64,000 nucleotides of DNA, from positions 124,001 through 188,000 of the forward strand of contig NW_026645848.1 of assembly GCF_949987535.1 (NCBI RefSeq). The letters are read 5' to 3'. Of the stretch, positions 1-11,300 are shown in pieces (position 1 is the stretch's first letter; every line of letters starts with the position of its first letter). The DNA comes from Balaenoptera acutorostrata (lineage: Eukaryota > Chordata > Mammalia > Artiodactyla > Balaenopteridae). Both the position numbers and the translations under genes were made by a program. The notes under the pieces were generated by a model. The model worked only from the letters and a program-made list of their open reading frames with translations, was not told the DNA's origin and did no database searches.

Positions 1-373
1 GTTCCTTAAAACACTATTGCTTAGGAAATCTATTGGAGGCAGAAGCCGTCAAGGGTAGCTTAGGGTTAGGGTTAGGGTTAGGGTGAGGTTAGGGTTAGGG
101 TTAGGGTTAGGGTTAGGGTTAGGGTTAGGGTTAGGGCTCGGTTTAGGGTACGGGTTAGGATTAGGGTACGCGATAGGGTTAGGGTAGGGGTTAGGGTTAG
201 GGTACGCGTTAGGGTGAGGGTAGTTATTAAACCTATCACACTCTCTAGATACCCCTTATCACGTAAAGGAATATTATTTGGGGGTCCAGCCTTGGTGAAG
301 AGTTTAGACACGAGGAGAATATAAGGAACACACCCATTATCAAGAAATCACATTAGGATTCTCTTTTTAACCT
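1..373 (+). repeat. Short 373-bp monomer lacking the GC spacer
   Basis: This monomer is 49 bp shorter than the mode. The fixed imperfect spacer (TTCGGGGAGGGG to GGGCGTAGGG) is missing. In its place is a run of exact TTAGGG units from about 85 to 133, so it is the most telomere-like copy in the window. It also has CACTATTGC in place of CACTAGTGC near its start. Loss of the spacer by slippage or exchange between hexamers is the simplest explanation. Its left edge coincides with the window edge, so a few upstream bases may be unseen. Confidence 0.88.
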
Positions 374-432
374 GTTCCTTAAAACACTAGTGCTTAGGAA
401 ATCTATTGGAGGCAGAAGCAGTCAAGGGTAGC

Positions 433-645
433 TTAGGGTTAGGGTTAGGGTTAGGGTGAGGGTTAGGGTATGGCTTAGGGTACGGGTTCGGGGAGGGGTT
501 CGGGTAGGGCGTAGGGTATGGGTTAGGGTTAGGGTTAGGGATAGTGTTAGGGTTAGGGCTCGGTTTAGTGTACGGGTTAGGATTAGGGTATGCGTTAGTG
601 TTAGGGTAGGTGTTAGGGTTAGGGTACGCGATAGGGTGAGGTTAG
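433..645 (+). repeat. Telomere-like half of a type monomer
   Basis: This is the G-rich half of the 374-795 monomer and serves as the type example. It opens with four exact TTAGGG units (433-456), then TGAGGG and TTAGGG. A fixed imperfect spacer follows, rich in TTCGGG, GGGGAGGGG and TAGGGCGTAGGG. Then come more TTAGGG units broken by TAGTG, GCTCGGTTTAG and GTACGCG. The same interruptions sit at the same places in almost every monomer. The half was therefore already degenerate when the 422-bp unit was amplified and was not newly added by telomerase. C is rare on this strand. Confidence 0.93.
436..456 (+). other. Canonical G-quadruplex motif (example)
   Basis: Four GGG runs separated by TTA form the standard telomeric quadruplex pattern (GGGTTA)3GGG. 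An equivalent motif occurs near the start of the telomere-like half in most monomers, so well over a hundred lie in the window, all on the + strand. The pattern is seen directly; folding in the cell is inference. Confidence 0.75.
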
Positions 646-854
646 TTATTAAACCTATCCCACTCTCTAGATACCCCTTAGCACGTAAAGGAATATTATT
701 TGGGGGTCCAGCCATGGAGAAGAGTTTAGACACGAGGAGAAGATAAGGAACACACCCATTATCAAGAAATCACATTAGGATTCTCTTTTTAACCTGTTCC
801 TTAAAACACTAGTGCTTAGGAAATCTATTGGAGGCAGAAGCAGTCAAGGGTAGC
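646..854 (+). repeat. Non-telomeric half of a type monomer
   Basis: This conserved stretch of about 209 bp joins one telomere-like half to the next and spans the monomer boundary at 796. Landmarks in order are TTATTAAACCTATC, the XbaI-type TCTAGA, ATACCCCTTAGCACG, AATATTATTTGGGGG, the NcoI-type CCATGG, GAGTTTAGACACGAGGAG, a T-run before GTTCCTTAAAACAC, the 8-bp palindrome CACTAGTG and GGAGGCAGAAGC. Subfamily-defining differences fall at GCAGTC/GCCGTC, GTAAAGG/GTACAGG, CACGAGG/CACTAGG/CAATAGG and TCAAGAAAT/TCACGAAAT. I see no known transposon, tRNA, 5S or centromere-box sequence in it. Confidence 0.92.
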
Positions 855-2047
855 TTAGGGTTAGGGTTAGGGTTAGGTTGAGGGTTAGGGTATGGCTTAG
901 GGTACGGGTTCGGGGAGGGGTTCGGGTAGGGCGTAGGGTATGGGTTAGGATTAGGGTTAGGGTTAGTGTTAGGGTTAGGGCTCGGTTTAGGGTACGGGTT
1001 AGGATTAGGGTACGCGTTAGGGTTAGGGTAGGGGTTAGGGTTAGGGTACGCGTTAGGGTGGGGGTAGTTATTAAACCTATCACACTCTCTAGATACCCCT
1101 TAGCACGTAAAGGAATATTATTTGGGGGTCCAGCCATGGAGAAGAGTTTAGACACGAGGAGAAGATAAGGAACACACCCATTATCAAGAAATCACATTAG
1201 GATTCTCTTTTTAACATGTTCCTTAAAACACTAGTGCTTAGGAAATCTATTGGAGGCAGAAGCCGTCAAGGGTAGCTTAGGGTTAGGTTAGGGTTAGGTT
1301 TAGGGTGAGGGTTAGGGTACGGCTTAGTGCACGGGTTCGGGGAGGGGTTCGGGTAGGGCGTAGGGTATGGGTTAGGGTTAGGGTTAGGGTTACTGTTAGG
1401 GTTAGGGCTGGGTTTAGGGTACGGGTTAGGATTAGGGTACGCGTTAGGGTTAGTGTACGCGTTAGGGTGAGGGTAGTTATTAAACCTATCCCACTCTCTA
1501 GATACCCCTTAGCACGTACAGGAATATTATTGGGGGTCCAGCCATGGAGAAGAGTTTAGACACTAGGAGAAGATAAGGAACACACCCATTATCACGAAAT
1601 CACATTAGGATTCTCTTTTTAACCTGTTCCTTAAAACACTAGTGCTTAGGAAATCTATTGGAGGCAGAAGCAGTCAAGGGTAGCTTAGTGTTAGGGTTAG
1701 GGTTAGGGTGAGGGTTAGGGTATGGCTTAGGGTACGGGTTCGGGGAGGGGTTCGGGTAGGGCGTAGGGTATGGGTTAGGGTTAGGGTTAGAGTTAGTGTT
1801 AGGGTTAGGGCTCGGTTTAGGGTACGGGTTAGGATTAGGGTACGCGTTAGTGTTAGGGTAGTGGTTAGGGTTAGGGTACGCTTTAGGGTGAGGGTAGTTA
1901 TTAAACCTATCCCACTCTCTAGATACCCCTTAGCACGTAAAGGAATATTATTTGGGTGTCCAGCCATGGAGAAGAGTTTAGACACTAGGAGAAGATAAGG
2001 AACACACCCATTATCAATAAATCACAATATGATTCTCTTTTTAAACT

Positions 2048-2468
2048 GTTCCTTAAAACACTAGTGCTTAGGAAATCTATTGGAGGCAGAAGCCGTCAAG
2101 GGTAGCTTAGGGTTAGGGTTAGGGTTAGGGTGAGGGTTAGGGTACGGCTTAGGGTACGGGTTCGGGGAGGGGTTCGGGTAGGGCGTAGGCTATGGGTTAG
2201 GGTTAGGGTTAGGGTTAGTGTTAGGGTTAGGGCTCGGTTTAGGGTACGGTTTAGGATTAGGGTACGCGTTAGGGTTAGGGTAGGGGTTAGGGTTAGGGTA
2301 TGCGATAGGGTGAGGTTAGTTTTTAAACCTATTCCACTCTCTAGATACCCCTTAGCACGTACAGGAATATTATTGGGGGTCCAGCCATGGAGAAGAGTTT
2401 AGACACTAGGAGAAGATAAGGAACACACCCATTATCACGAAATCACATTAGGATTCTCTTTTTAACCT
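2048..2468 (+). repeat. Recombinant monomer, 421 bp
   Basis: The left and middle parts are full length and carry none of the 18-bp shortening of the short subfamily. The right part carries that subfamily's linked markers: GTACAGG, ATTATTGGGGG with one T fewer, CACTAGG and TCACGAAAT. The monomer is therefore a cross-over or conversion product, with the switch between about 2280 and 2355. Confidence 0.75.
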
Positions 2469-4156
2469 GTTCCTTAAAACACTAGTGCTTAGGAAATCTA
2501 TTGGAGGCAGAAGCAGTCAAGGGTAGCTTAGGGTTAGGGTTAGGGTTAGGGTGAGGGTTAGGGTACGGCTTAGGGTACGGGTTCGGGGAGGGGTTCGGGT
2601 AGGGCGTAGGGTATGGGTTAGGGTTAGGGTTAGGGTTAGTGTTAGGGTTAGGGGTCGGTTTATGTTACGGGTTAGGATTAGGGTACGCGTTAGTGTTAGG
2701 GTAGTGGTTAGGGTTAGGGTACGCTTTAGGGTGAGGGTAGTTATTAAACCTATCCCACTCTCTAGATACCCCTTAGCACGTAAAGGAATATTATTTGGGG
2801 GTCCAGCCATGGGGAAGAGTTTAGACACTAGGAGAAGATAAGGAACACACCCATTATCAAGAAATCACAATATGATTCTCTTTTTAAACTGTTCCTTAAA
2901 ACACTAGTGCTTAGGAAATTTATTGGAGGCAGAAGCAGTCAAGGGTAGCTTAGGGTTAGGGTTAGGGTTAGGGTGAGGGTTAGGGTACGGCTTACGATAC
3001 GGGTTCGGGGAGGGGTTCGGGTAGGGCGTAGGGTATGGGTTAGGGTTAGGGTTAGGGCTAGTGTTAGGGTTTGGGCTCGGTTTAGGGTACGGGTTAGGAT
3101 TAGGGTATGCGTTAGGGTTAGGGTAGGGGTTAGGGTTAGGGTACGCGTTAGGGTGAGGGTAGTTATTAAACCTATCACACTCTCTAGATACCCCTTAGCA
3201 CATAAAGGAATATTATTTGGGGGTCCAGCCATGGAGAAGAGTTTAGACACGAGGAGAAGATAAGGAACACACCCATTATCAAGAAATCACATTAGGATTC
3301 TCTCTTTAACATGTTCCTTAAAACACTAGTGCTTACGAAATCTATTGGAGGCAGAAGCCGTCAAGGGTAGCTTAGGGTTAGGGTTAGGGTTAGGGTGAGG
3401 GTTAGGGTACGGCTTAGGGCACGGGTTCGGGGAGGGGTTCGTGTAGGGCGTAGGGTATGGGTTAGGGTTAGGGTTAGGGTTAGTGTTAGGGTTAGGGCTC
3501 GGTTTAGGGTACGGGTTAGGATTATTGTACGCGTTAGGGTTAGGGTAGGTGTTAGGGTTAGGGTACGCATTAGCGTGAGGGTAGTTATTAAACCTATCCC
3601 ACTCTCTAGATACCCCCTAGCACGTAAAGGAATATTATTTGGGGGTCCAGCCATGGAGAAGAGTTTAGACACTAGGAGAAGATAAGGAACACACCCATTA
3701 TCAAGAAATCACATTAGGATTCTCTTTTTAACCAGTTCCTTAAAACACTAGTGCTTAGGAAATCTATTGGAGGCAGAAGCCGTCAAGGGTAGCTTAGTGT
3801 TAGGATTAGGGTTAGGGTGAGGGTTAGGGTACGGCTTACGATACGGGTTCGGGGAGGGGTTCGGGTAGGGCGTAGGGTATGGGTTAGGGTTAGGGTTAGG
3901 GCTAGTGTTAGGGTTTGGGCTCGGTTTAGGGTACGGGTTAGGATTAGGGTATGCGTTAGGGTTAGGGTAGGGGTTAAGGTTAGGGTACGCGTTATGGTGA
4001 GGGTAGTTATTAAACCTATCACACTCTCTAGATACCCCTTAGCACATAAAGGAATATTGTTTGGGGGTCCAGCCATGGAGAAGAGTTTAGACACGAGGAG
4101 AATATAAGGAACACACCCATTATCAAGAAATCACATTAGGATTCTCTTTTTAACAT

Positions 4157-4559
4157 GTTCCTTAAAACACTAGTGCTTAGGAAATCTATTGGAGGCAGAA
4201 GCCGTCAAGGGTAGCTTAGGGTTAGGGTTAGGGTTAGGGTGAGGGTTAGGGTACGGCTTAGGGCACGGGTTCGGTGAGGGGTTCGTGTAGGGCGTAGGGT
4301 ATGGGTTAGGGTTAGGGTTAGGGTTAGTGTTAGGGTTAGGGCTCGGTTTAGGGTACGGGTTAGGATTAGGGTACGCGTTAGGGTTAGTGTACGCATTAGG
4401 GTGAGGGTAGTTATTAAACCTATCTCACTCTCTAGATACCCCTTAGCACGTACAGGAATATTATTGGGGGTCCAGCCATGGAGAAGGGTTTAGACACTAG
4501 GAGAAGATAAGGAACACACCCATTATCACGAAATCACATTAGGATTCTCTTTTTAACCT
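4157..4559 (+). repeat. Type example of the short (403-bp) subfamily
   Basis: This subfamily combines an 18-bp loss in the telomere-like half (GTTAGGGTTAGTGTACGC in place of the longer TAGGGTAGGGG stretch) with a 1-bp loss in ATTATTTGGGGG. It also carries GTACAGG, CACTAGG and TCACGAAAT, and usually GCCGTC and GGGCACGGG. Members start at 1218, 4157, 5404, 6651, 9170, 10417, 16734, 19668, 22953, 24989, 27169, 29271, 31308, 33488, 35590, 38905, 41085 and 54251. Those at 408-409 bp have a 5- or 6-bp hexamer gain. The 24989, 31308 and 38905 copies have a left end from other subfamilies. Confidence 0.88.
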
Positions 4560-7500
4560 GTTCCTTAAAACACTAGTGCTTAGGAAATCTATTGGAGGCA
4601 GAAGCAGTCAAGGGTAGCTTAGGGTTAGGGTTAGGGTTAGGGTGAGGGTTAGGGTATGGCTTAGGGTACGGGTTCGGGGAGGGGTTCGGGTAGGGCGTAG
4701 GGTATGGGTTAGGGTTAGGGTTAGGGTTAGTGTTAGGGTTAGGGCTCGGTTTAGGGTACGGGTTAGGATTAGGGTACGCGATAGGGTTAGGGTAGGGGTT
4801 AGGGTTAGGGTACGCGTTAGGGTGGGGGTAGTTATTAAACCTATCACACTCTCTAGATACCCCTTAGCACGTAAAGGAATATTATTTGGGGGTCCAGCCA
4901 TGGAGAAGAGTTTAGACACGAGGAGAAGATAAGGAACACACCCATTATCAAGAAATCACATTAGGATTCTCTTTTTAACCAGTTCCTTAAAACACTAGTG
5001 CTTAGGAAATCTATTGGAGGCAGAAGCCGTCAAGGGTAGCTTAGTGTTAAGATTAGGGTTAGGGTGAGGGTTAGGGTACGGCTTACGATACGGGTTCGGG
5101 GAGGGGTTCGGGTAGGGCGTAGGGTATGGGTTAGGGTTAGGGTTAGGGCTAGTGTTAGGGTTTGGGCTCGGTTTAGGGTACGGGTTAGGATTAGGGTATG
5201 CGTTAGGGTTAGGGTAGGGGTTAGGGTTAGGGTACGCGTTAGGGTGAGGGTAGTTATTAAACCTATCACACTCTCTAGATACCCCTTAGCACATAAAGGA
5301 ATATTATTTGGGGGTCCAGCCATGGAGAAGAGTTTAGACACGAGGAGAAGATAAGGAACACACCCATTATCAAGAAATCACATTAGGATTCTCTTTTCAA
5401 CATGTTCCTTAAAACACTAGTGCTTAGGAAATCTATTGGAGGCAGAAGCCGTCAAGGGTAGCTTAGGGTTAGGGTTAGGGTTAGGGTGAGGGTTAGGGTA
5501 CGGCTTAGGGCACGGGTTCGGGGAGGGGTTCGGGTAGGGCGTAGGGTATGGGTTAGGGTTAGGGTTAGGGTTAGTGTTAGGGTTAGGGCTCGGTTTAGGG
5601 TACGGGTTAGGATTACGGTACGCGTTAGGGTTAGTGTACGCGTTAGGGTGAGGGTAGTTATTAAACCTATCTCACTCTCTAGATACCCCTTAGCACGTAC
5701 AGGAATATTATTGGGGGTCCAGCCATGGAGAAGAGTTTAGACACTAGGAGAAGATAAGGAACATACCCATTATCACGAAATCACATTAGGATTCTCTTTT
5801 TAACCTGTTCCTTAAAACACTAGTGCTTAGGAAATCTATTGGAGGCAGAAGCAGTCAAGGGTAGCTTAGGGTTAGGGTTAGGGTTAGGGTGAGGGTTAGG
5901 GTATGGCTTAGGGTACGGGTTCGGGGAGGGGTTCGGGTAGGGCGTAGGGTATGGGTTAGGGTTAGGGTTAGGGTTAGTGTTAGGGTTAGGGCTCGGTTTA
6001 GGGTACGGGTTAGGATTAGGGTACGCGTTAGGGCTAGGGTAGGGATTAGGGTTAGGGTACGCGTTAGGGTGGGGGTATTTATTAAACCTATCACACTCTC
6101 TAGATACCCCTTATCACGTAAAGGAATATTATTTGGGGGTCCAGCCTTGGAGAAGAGTTTAGACACGAGGAGAATAAAAGGAACACACCCATTATCAAGA
6201 AATCACATTAGGATTCTGTTTTTAACCTAATCTTTAAAACACTAGTGCTTAGGAAATCTATTGGAGGCAGAAGCAGTCAAGGGTAGCTTAGGGTTAGGGT
6301 TAGGGTTAGGGTGAGGGTTAGGGTATGGCTTAGGGTACGGGTTCGGGGAGGGGTTCGGGTAGGGCGTAGGGTATGGGTTAGGATTAGGGTTAGGGTTAGT
6401 GTTAGGGTTAGGGCTCGGTTTAGGGTACGGGTTAGGATTAGTGTACGCGTTAGGGTTAGGGTAGGGGTTAGGGTTAGGGTACGCGTTAGGGTGGGGGTAG
6501 TTATTAAACCTATCACACTCTCTAGATACCCCTTAGCACGTAAAGGAATATTATTTGGGGGTCCAGCCATGGAGAAGAGTTTAGACACGAGGAGAAGATA
6601 AGGAACACACCCATTATCAAGAAATCACATTAGGATTCTCTTTTTAACATGTTCCTTAAAACACTAGTGCTTAGGAAATCTATTGGAGGCAGAAGCCGTC
6701 AAGGGTAGCTTAGGGTTAGGGTTAGGGTTAGGTTTAGGGTGAGGGTTAGGGTACGGCTTAGGGCACGGGTTCGGGGAGGGGTTCGGGTAGGGCGTAGGGT
6801 ATGGGTTAGGGTTAGGGTTAGGGTTAGTGTTAGGGTTAGGGCTCGGTTTAGGGTACGGGTTAGGATTAGGGTACGCGTTAGGGTTAGTGTACGCGTTAGG
6901 GTGAGGGTAGTTATTAAACCTATCCCACTCTCTAGATACCCCTTAGCACGTACAGGAATATTATTGGGGGTCCAGCCACGGAGAAGAGTTTAGACACTAG
7001 GAGAAGATAAGGAACACACCCATTATCACGAAATCACATTAGGATTCTCTTTTTAACCTGTTCCTTAAAACACTAGTGCTTAGGAAATCTATTGGAGGCA
7101 GAAGCAGTCAAGGGTAGCTTAGGGTTAGGGTTAGGGTTAGGGTGAGGGTTAGGGTATGGCTTAGGGTACGGGTTTGGGGAGGGGTTCGGGTAGGGCGGAG
7201 GGTATGGGTTAGGGTTAGGGTTAGGGTTAGTGTTAGGGTTAGGGCTCGGTTTAGGGTACGGGTTAGGATTAGGGTACGCGTTAGTGTTAGGGTAGCGGTT
7301 AGGGTTAGGGTACGCGTTAGGGTGGGGGTAGTTATTAAACCTATCACACTCTCTTGATACCCCTTAGCACGTAAAGGAATATTATTTGGGGGTCCAGCCT
7401 TGGAGAAGAGTTTAGACACGAGGAGAATATAAGGAACACACCCATTATCAAGAAATCACATTAGGATTCTCTTTTTAACCTGTTCCTTAAAACACTAGTG

Positions 7501-8325
7501 CTTAGGAAATCTATTGGAGGCAGAAGCAGTCAAGGGTAGCTTAGGGTTAGGGTTAGGGTTAGGGTGAGGGTTAGGGTACGGCTTAGGGTACGGGTTCGGG
7601 GAGGGGTTCGGGTAGGGCGTAGGGTATGGGTTAGGGTTAGGGTTAGGGCTAGTGTTAGGGATAGGGCTCGGTTTAGGTAACGGGTTAGGATTAGGGTACG
7701 CGTTAGGGTTAGGGTAGGGGTTAGGGTTAATATATGCGTTAGAGTGAGGGTAGTTATTAAACCTATCCCACTCTCTAGATAGCCCTTAGCACGAAAACGA
7801 ATATTATTTGGGGGTCCAGCCATGGAGAAGAGTTTAGACACGAGGAGAAGATAAGGAACACACCCATTATCAAGAAATCACATTAGGATTCTCTTTTTAA
7901 CCTGTTCCTTAAATCACTAGTGCTTAGGAAATCTATTGGAGGCAGAAGCCGTCAAGGGTAGCTTAGGGTTAGGGTTAGGGTTAGGGTGAGGGTTAGGGTA
8001 CGGCTTAGGGTACGGGTTCGGGGAGGGGTTCAGGTAGGGCATAGGGTATGGGTTAGAGTTAGGGTTAGGGTTAGTGTTAGGGTTAGGGCTCGGTTTAGGG
8101 TACGGGTTAGGATTAGGGTACGCGTTAGGGTTAGGGTTGGGGTTAGGGTTAGGGTACGCGTTAGGGTGGGGGTAGTTATTAAACCTATCACACTCTCTAG
8201 ATACCCCTTAGCACGTAAACGAATATTATTTGGGGGTCCAGCCATGGAGAAGAGTTTAGACACGAGGAGAAGATAAGGAACACACCCATTATCAAGAAAT
8301 CACATTAGGATTCTCTTTTTAACCT
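4560..8325 (+). repeat. 3766-bp higher-order repeat, copy 1
   Basis: This unit has nine monomers starting at 4560, 4982, 5404, 5807, 6229, 6651, 7060, 7482 and 7904, with lengths 422, 422, 403, 422, 422, 409, 422, 422 and 422 bp. The same order and lengths repeat at 8326-12091. Shared private variants include TTAAGATTAGGG near 5047 and 8813, GGGTATTTATT near 6075 and 9840, and the AATATATGCG stretch near 7730 and 11496. Copy-specific changes are few: CCTAATCTTT for CCTGTTCCTT at 6227-6236, and GAAAACG for GAAAAGG near 7799. Confidence 0.9.
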
Positions 8326-11300
8326 GTTCCTTAAAACACTAGTGCTTAGGAAATCTATTGGAGGCAGAAGCAGTCAAGGGTAGCTTAGGGTTAGGGTTAG
8401 GGTTAGGGTGACGGTTAGGGTACGGCTTAGGGTACGGGTTCGGGGAGGGGTTCGGGTAGGGCGTAGGGTATGGGTTAGGATTAGGGTTAGGGTTAGTGTT
8501 AGGGTTAGGGCTCGGTTTAGGGTACGGGTTAGAATTAGGGTACGCGATAGGGTTAGGGTAGGGGTTAGGGTTAGGGTACGCGTTAGGGTGGGGGTAGTTA
8601 TTAAACCTATCACACTCTCTAGATACCCCTTAGCACGTAAAGGAATATTATTTGGGGGTCCAGCCATGGAGAAGAGTTTAGACACGAGGAGAAGATAAGG
8701 AACACACCCATTATCAAGAAATCACATTAGGATTCTCTTTTTAACCAGTTCCTTAAAACACTAGTGCTTAGGAAATCTATTGGAGGCAGAAGCCGTCAAG
8801 GGTAGCTTAGTGTTAAGATTAGGGTTAGGGTGAGGGTTAGGGTACGGCTTACGATACGGGTTCGGGGAGGGGTTCGGGTAGGGCGTAGGGTATGGGTTAG
8901 GGTTAGGGTTAGGGCTAGTGTTAGGGTTTGGGCTCGGTTTAGGGTACGGGTTAGGATTAGGGTATGCGTTAGGGTTAGGGTAGGGGTTAGGGTTAGGGTA
9001 CGCGTTAGGGTGAGGGTAGTTATTAAACCTATCACACTCTCTAGATACCCCTTAGCACATAAAGGAATATTATTTGGGGGTCCAGCCATGGAGAAGAGTT
9101 TAGACACGAGGAGAAGATAAGGAACACACCCATTATCAAGAAATCACATTAGGATTCTCTTTTCAACATGTTCCTTAAAACACTAGTGCTTAGGAAATCT
9201 ATTGGAGGCAGAAGCCGTCAAGGGTAGCTTAGGGTTAGGGTTAGGGTTAGGGTGAGGGTTAGGGTACGGCTTAGGGCACGGGTTCGGGGAGGGGTTCGGG
9301 TAGGGCGTAGGGTATGGGTTAGGGTTAGGGTTAGGGTTAGTGTTAGGGTTAGGGCTCGGTTTAGGGTACGGGTTAGGATTACGGTACGCGTTAGGGTTAG
9401 TGTACGCGTTAGGGTGAGGGTAGTTATTAAACCTATCTCACTCTCTAGATACCCCTTAGCACGTACAGGAATATTATTTGGGGTCCAGCCATGGAGAAGA
9501 GTTTAGACACTAGGAGAAGATAAGGAACATACCCATTATCACGAAATCACATTAGGATTCTCTTTTTAACCTGTTCCTTAAAACACTAGTGCTTAGGAAA
9601 TCTATTGGAGGCAGAAGCAGTCAAGGGTAGCTTAGGGTTAGGGTTAGGGTTAGGGTGAGGGTTAGGGTATGGCTTAGGGTACGGGTTCGGGGAGGGGTTC
9701 GGGTAGGGCGTAGGGTATGGGTTAGGGTTAGGGTTAGGGTTAGTGTTAGGGTTAGGGCTCGGTTTAGGGTACGGGTTAGGATTAGGGTACGCGTTAGGGC
9801 TAGGGTAGGGATTAGGGTTAGGGTACGCGTTAGGGTGGGGGTATTTATTAAACCTATCACACTCTCTAGATACCCCTTATCACGTAAAGGAATATTATTT
9901 GGGGGTCCAGCCTTGGAGAAGAGTTTAGACACGAGGAGAATAAAAGGAACACACCCATTATCAAGAAATCACATTAGGATTCTGTTTTTAACCTGTTCCT
10001 TAAAACACTAGTGCTTAGGAAATCTATTGGAGGCAGAAGCAGTCAAGGGTAGCTTAGGGTTAGGGTTAGGGTTAGGGTGAGGGTTAGGGTATGGCTTAGG
10101 GTACGGGTTCGGGGAGGGGTTCGGGTAGGGCGTAGGGTATGGGTTAGGATTAGGGTTAGGGTTAGTGTTAGGGTTAGGGCTCGGTTTAGGGTACGGGTTA
10201 GGATTAGTGTACGCGTTAGGGTTAGGGTAGGGGTTAGGGTTAGGGTACGCGTTAGGGTGGGGGTAGTTATTAAACCTATCACACTCTCTAGATACCCCTT
10301 AGCACGTAAAGGAATATTATTTGGGGGTCCAGCCATGGAGAAGAGTTTAGACACGAGGAGAAGATAAGGAACACACCCATTATCAAGAAATCACATTAGG
10401 ATTCTCTTTTTAACATGTTCCTTAAAACACTAGTGCTTAGGAAATCTATTGGAGGCAGAAGCCGTCAAGGGTAGCTTAGGGTTAGGGTTAGGGTTAGGTT
10501 TAGGGTGAGGGTTAGGGTACGGCTTAGGGCACGGGTTCGGGGAGGGGTTCGGGTAGGGCGTAGGGTATGGGTTAGGGTTAGGGTTAGGGTTAGTGTTAGG
10601 GTTAGGGCTCGGTTTAGGGTACGGGTTAGGATTAGGGTACGCGTTAGGGTTAGTGTACGCGTTAGGGTGAGGGTAGTTATTAAACCTATCCCACTCTCTA
10701 GATACCCCTTAGCACGTACAGGAATATTATTGGGGGTCCAGCCACGGAGAAGAGTTTAGACACTAGGAGAAGATAAGGAACACACCCATTATCACGAAAT
10801 CACATTAGGATTCTCTTTTTAACCTGTTCCTTAAAACACTAGTGCTTAGGAAATCTATTGGAGGCAGAAGCAGTCAAGGGTAGCTTAGGGTTAGGGTTAG
10901 GGTTAGGGTGAGGGTTAGGGTATGGCTTAGGGTACGGGTTTGGGGAGGGGTTCGGGTAGGGCGGAGGGTATGGGTTAGGGTTAGGGTTAGGGTTAGTGTT
11001 AGGGTTAGGGCTCGGTTTAGGGTACGGGTTAGGATTAGGGTACGCGTTAGTGTTAGGGTAGCGGTTAGGGTTAGGGTACGCGTTAGGGTGGGGGTAGTTA
11101 TTAAACCTATCACACTCTCTTGATACCCCTTAGCACGTAAAGGAATATTATTTGGGGGTCCAGCCTTGGAGAAGAGTTTAGACACGAGGAGAATATAAGG
11201 AACACACCCATTATCAAGAAATCACATTAGGATTCTCTTTTTAACCTGTTCCTTAAAACACTAGTGCTTAGGAAATCTATTGGAGGCAGAAGCAGTCAAG

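Larger units (their letters stand above)
1..4559 (+). repeat. Block 1: monomers 1-11, mixed types
   Basis: Monomers start at 1, 374, 796, 1218, 1626, 2048, 2469, 2891, 3313, 3735 and 4157. Their lengths are 373, 422, 422, 408, 422, 421, 422, 422, 422, 422 and 403 bp. Monomers 5 and 7 resemble each other (both carry GTAGTGG and GCTTTAGGG), as do 8 and 10 (both carry CTTACGATACGGG and GGGTTTGGGC) and 9 and 11 (both carry CTTAGGGCACGGG). This gives an interleaved pattern with no clean longer unit. Confidence 0.88.

Noticed and set aside
490..510. A centromere-protein-B-like box, suggested by TTCG and CGGG in the spacer.
   Set aside because: The spacing between TTCG and CGGG is ten bases rather than the seven in the known box, and the central A does not fit.
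713..745. A short + strand frame with a good start context, GCCATGG, encoding about ten residues (MEKSLDTRRR) in most monomers.
   Set aside because: Only ten codons, present in every copy by repetition, changed freely (ATGG to TTGG or ACGG) in several monomers. No sign of a promoter or selection.
796..803. A site-specific recombination or replication-origin role for the CACTAGTG palindrome near each monomer start.
   Set aside because: The palindrome is only 8 bp, with no flanking inverted arms or origin-like features. Useful as a restriction landmark (SpeI) but no function can be supported.
646..854. The non-telomeric half as a transposon remnant, tRNA, or 5S-derived element.
   Set aside because: No terminal repeats, target-site duplications, internal promoter boxes, poly-A tail or RNA-gene fold could be recognised. 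The short T-run before GTTCC is not convincing as a terminator without a gene.
6229..6243. The altered boundary motif (AATCTTTAAAAC in place of GTTCCTTAAAAC) as an array junction.
   Set aside because: The sequence on both sides continues in perfect register and its partner 3766 bp downstream has the normal motif. These are local substitutions, not a junction.
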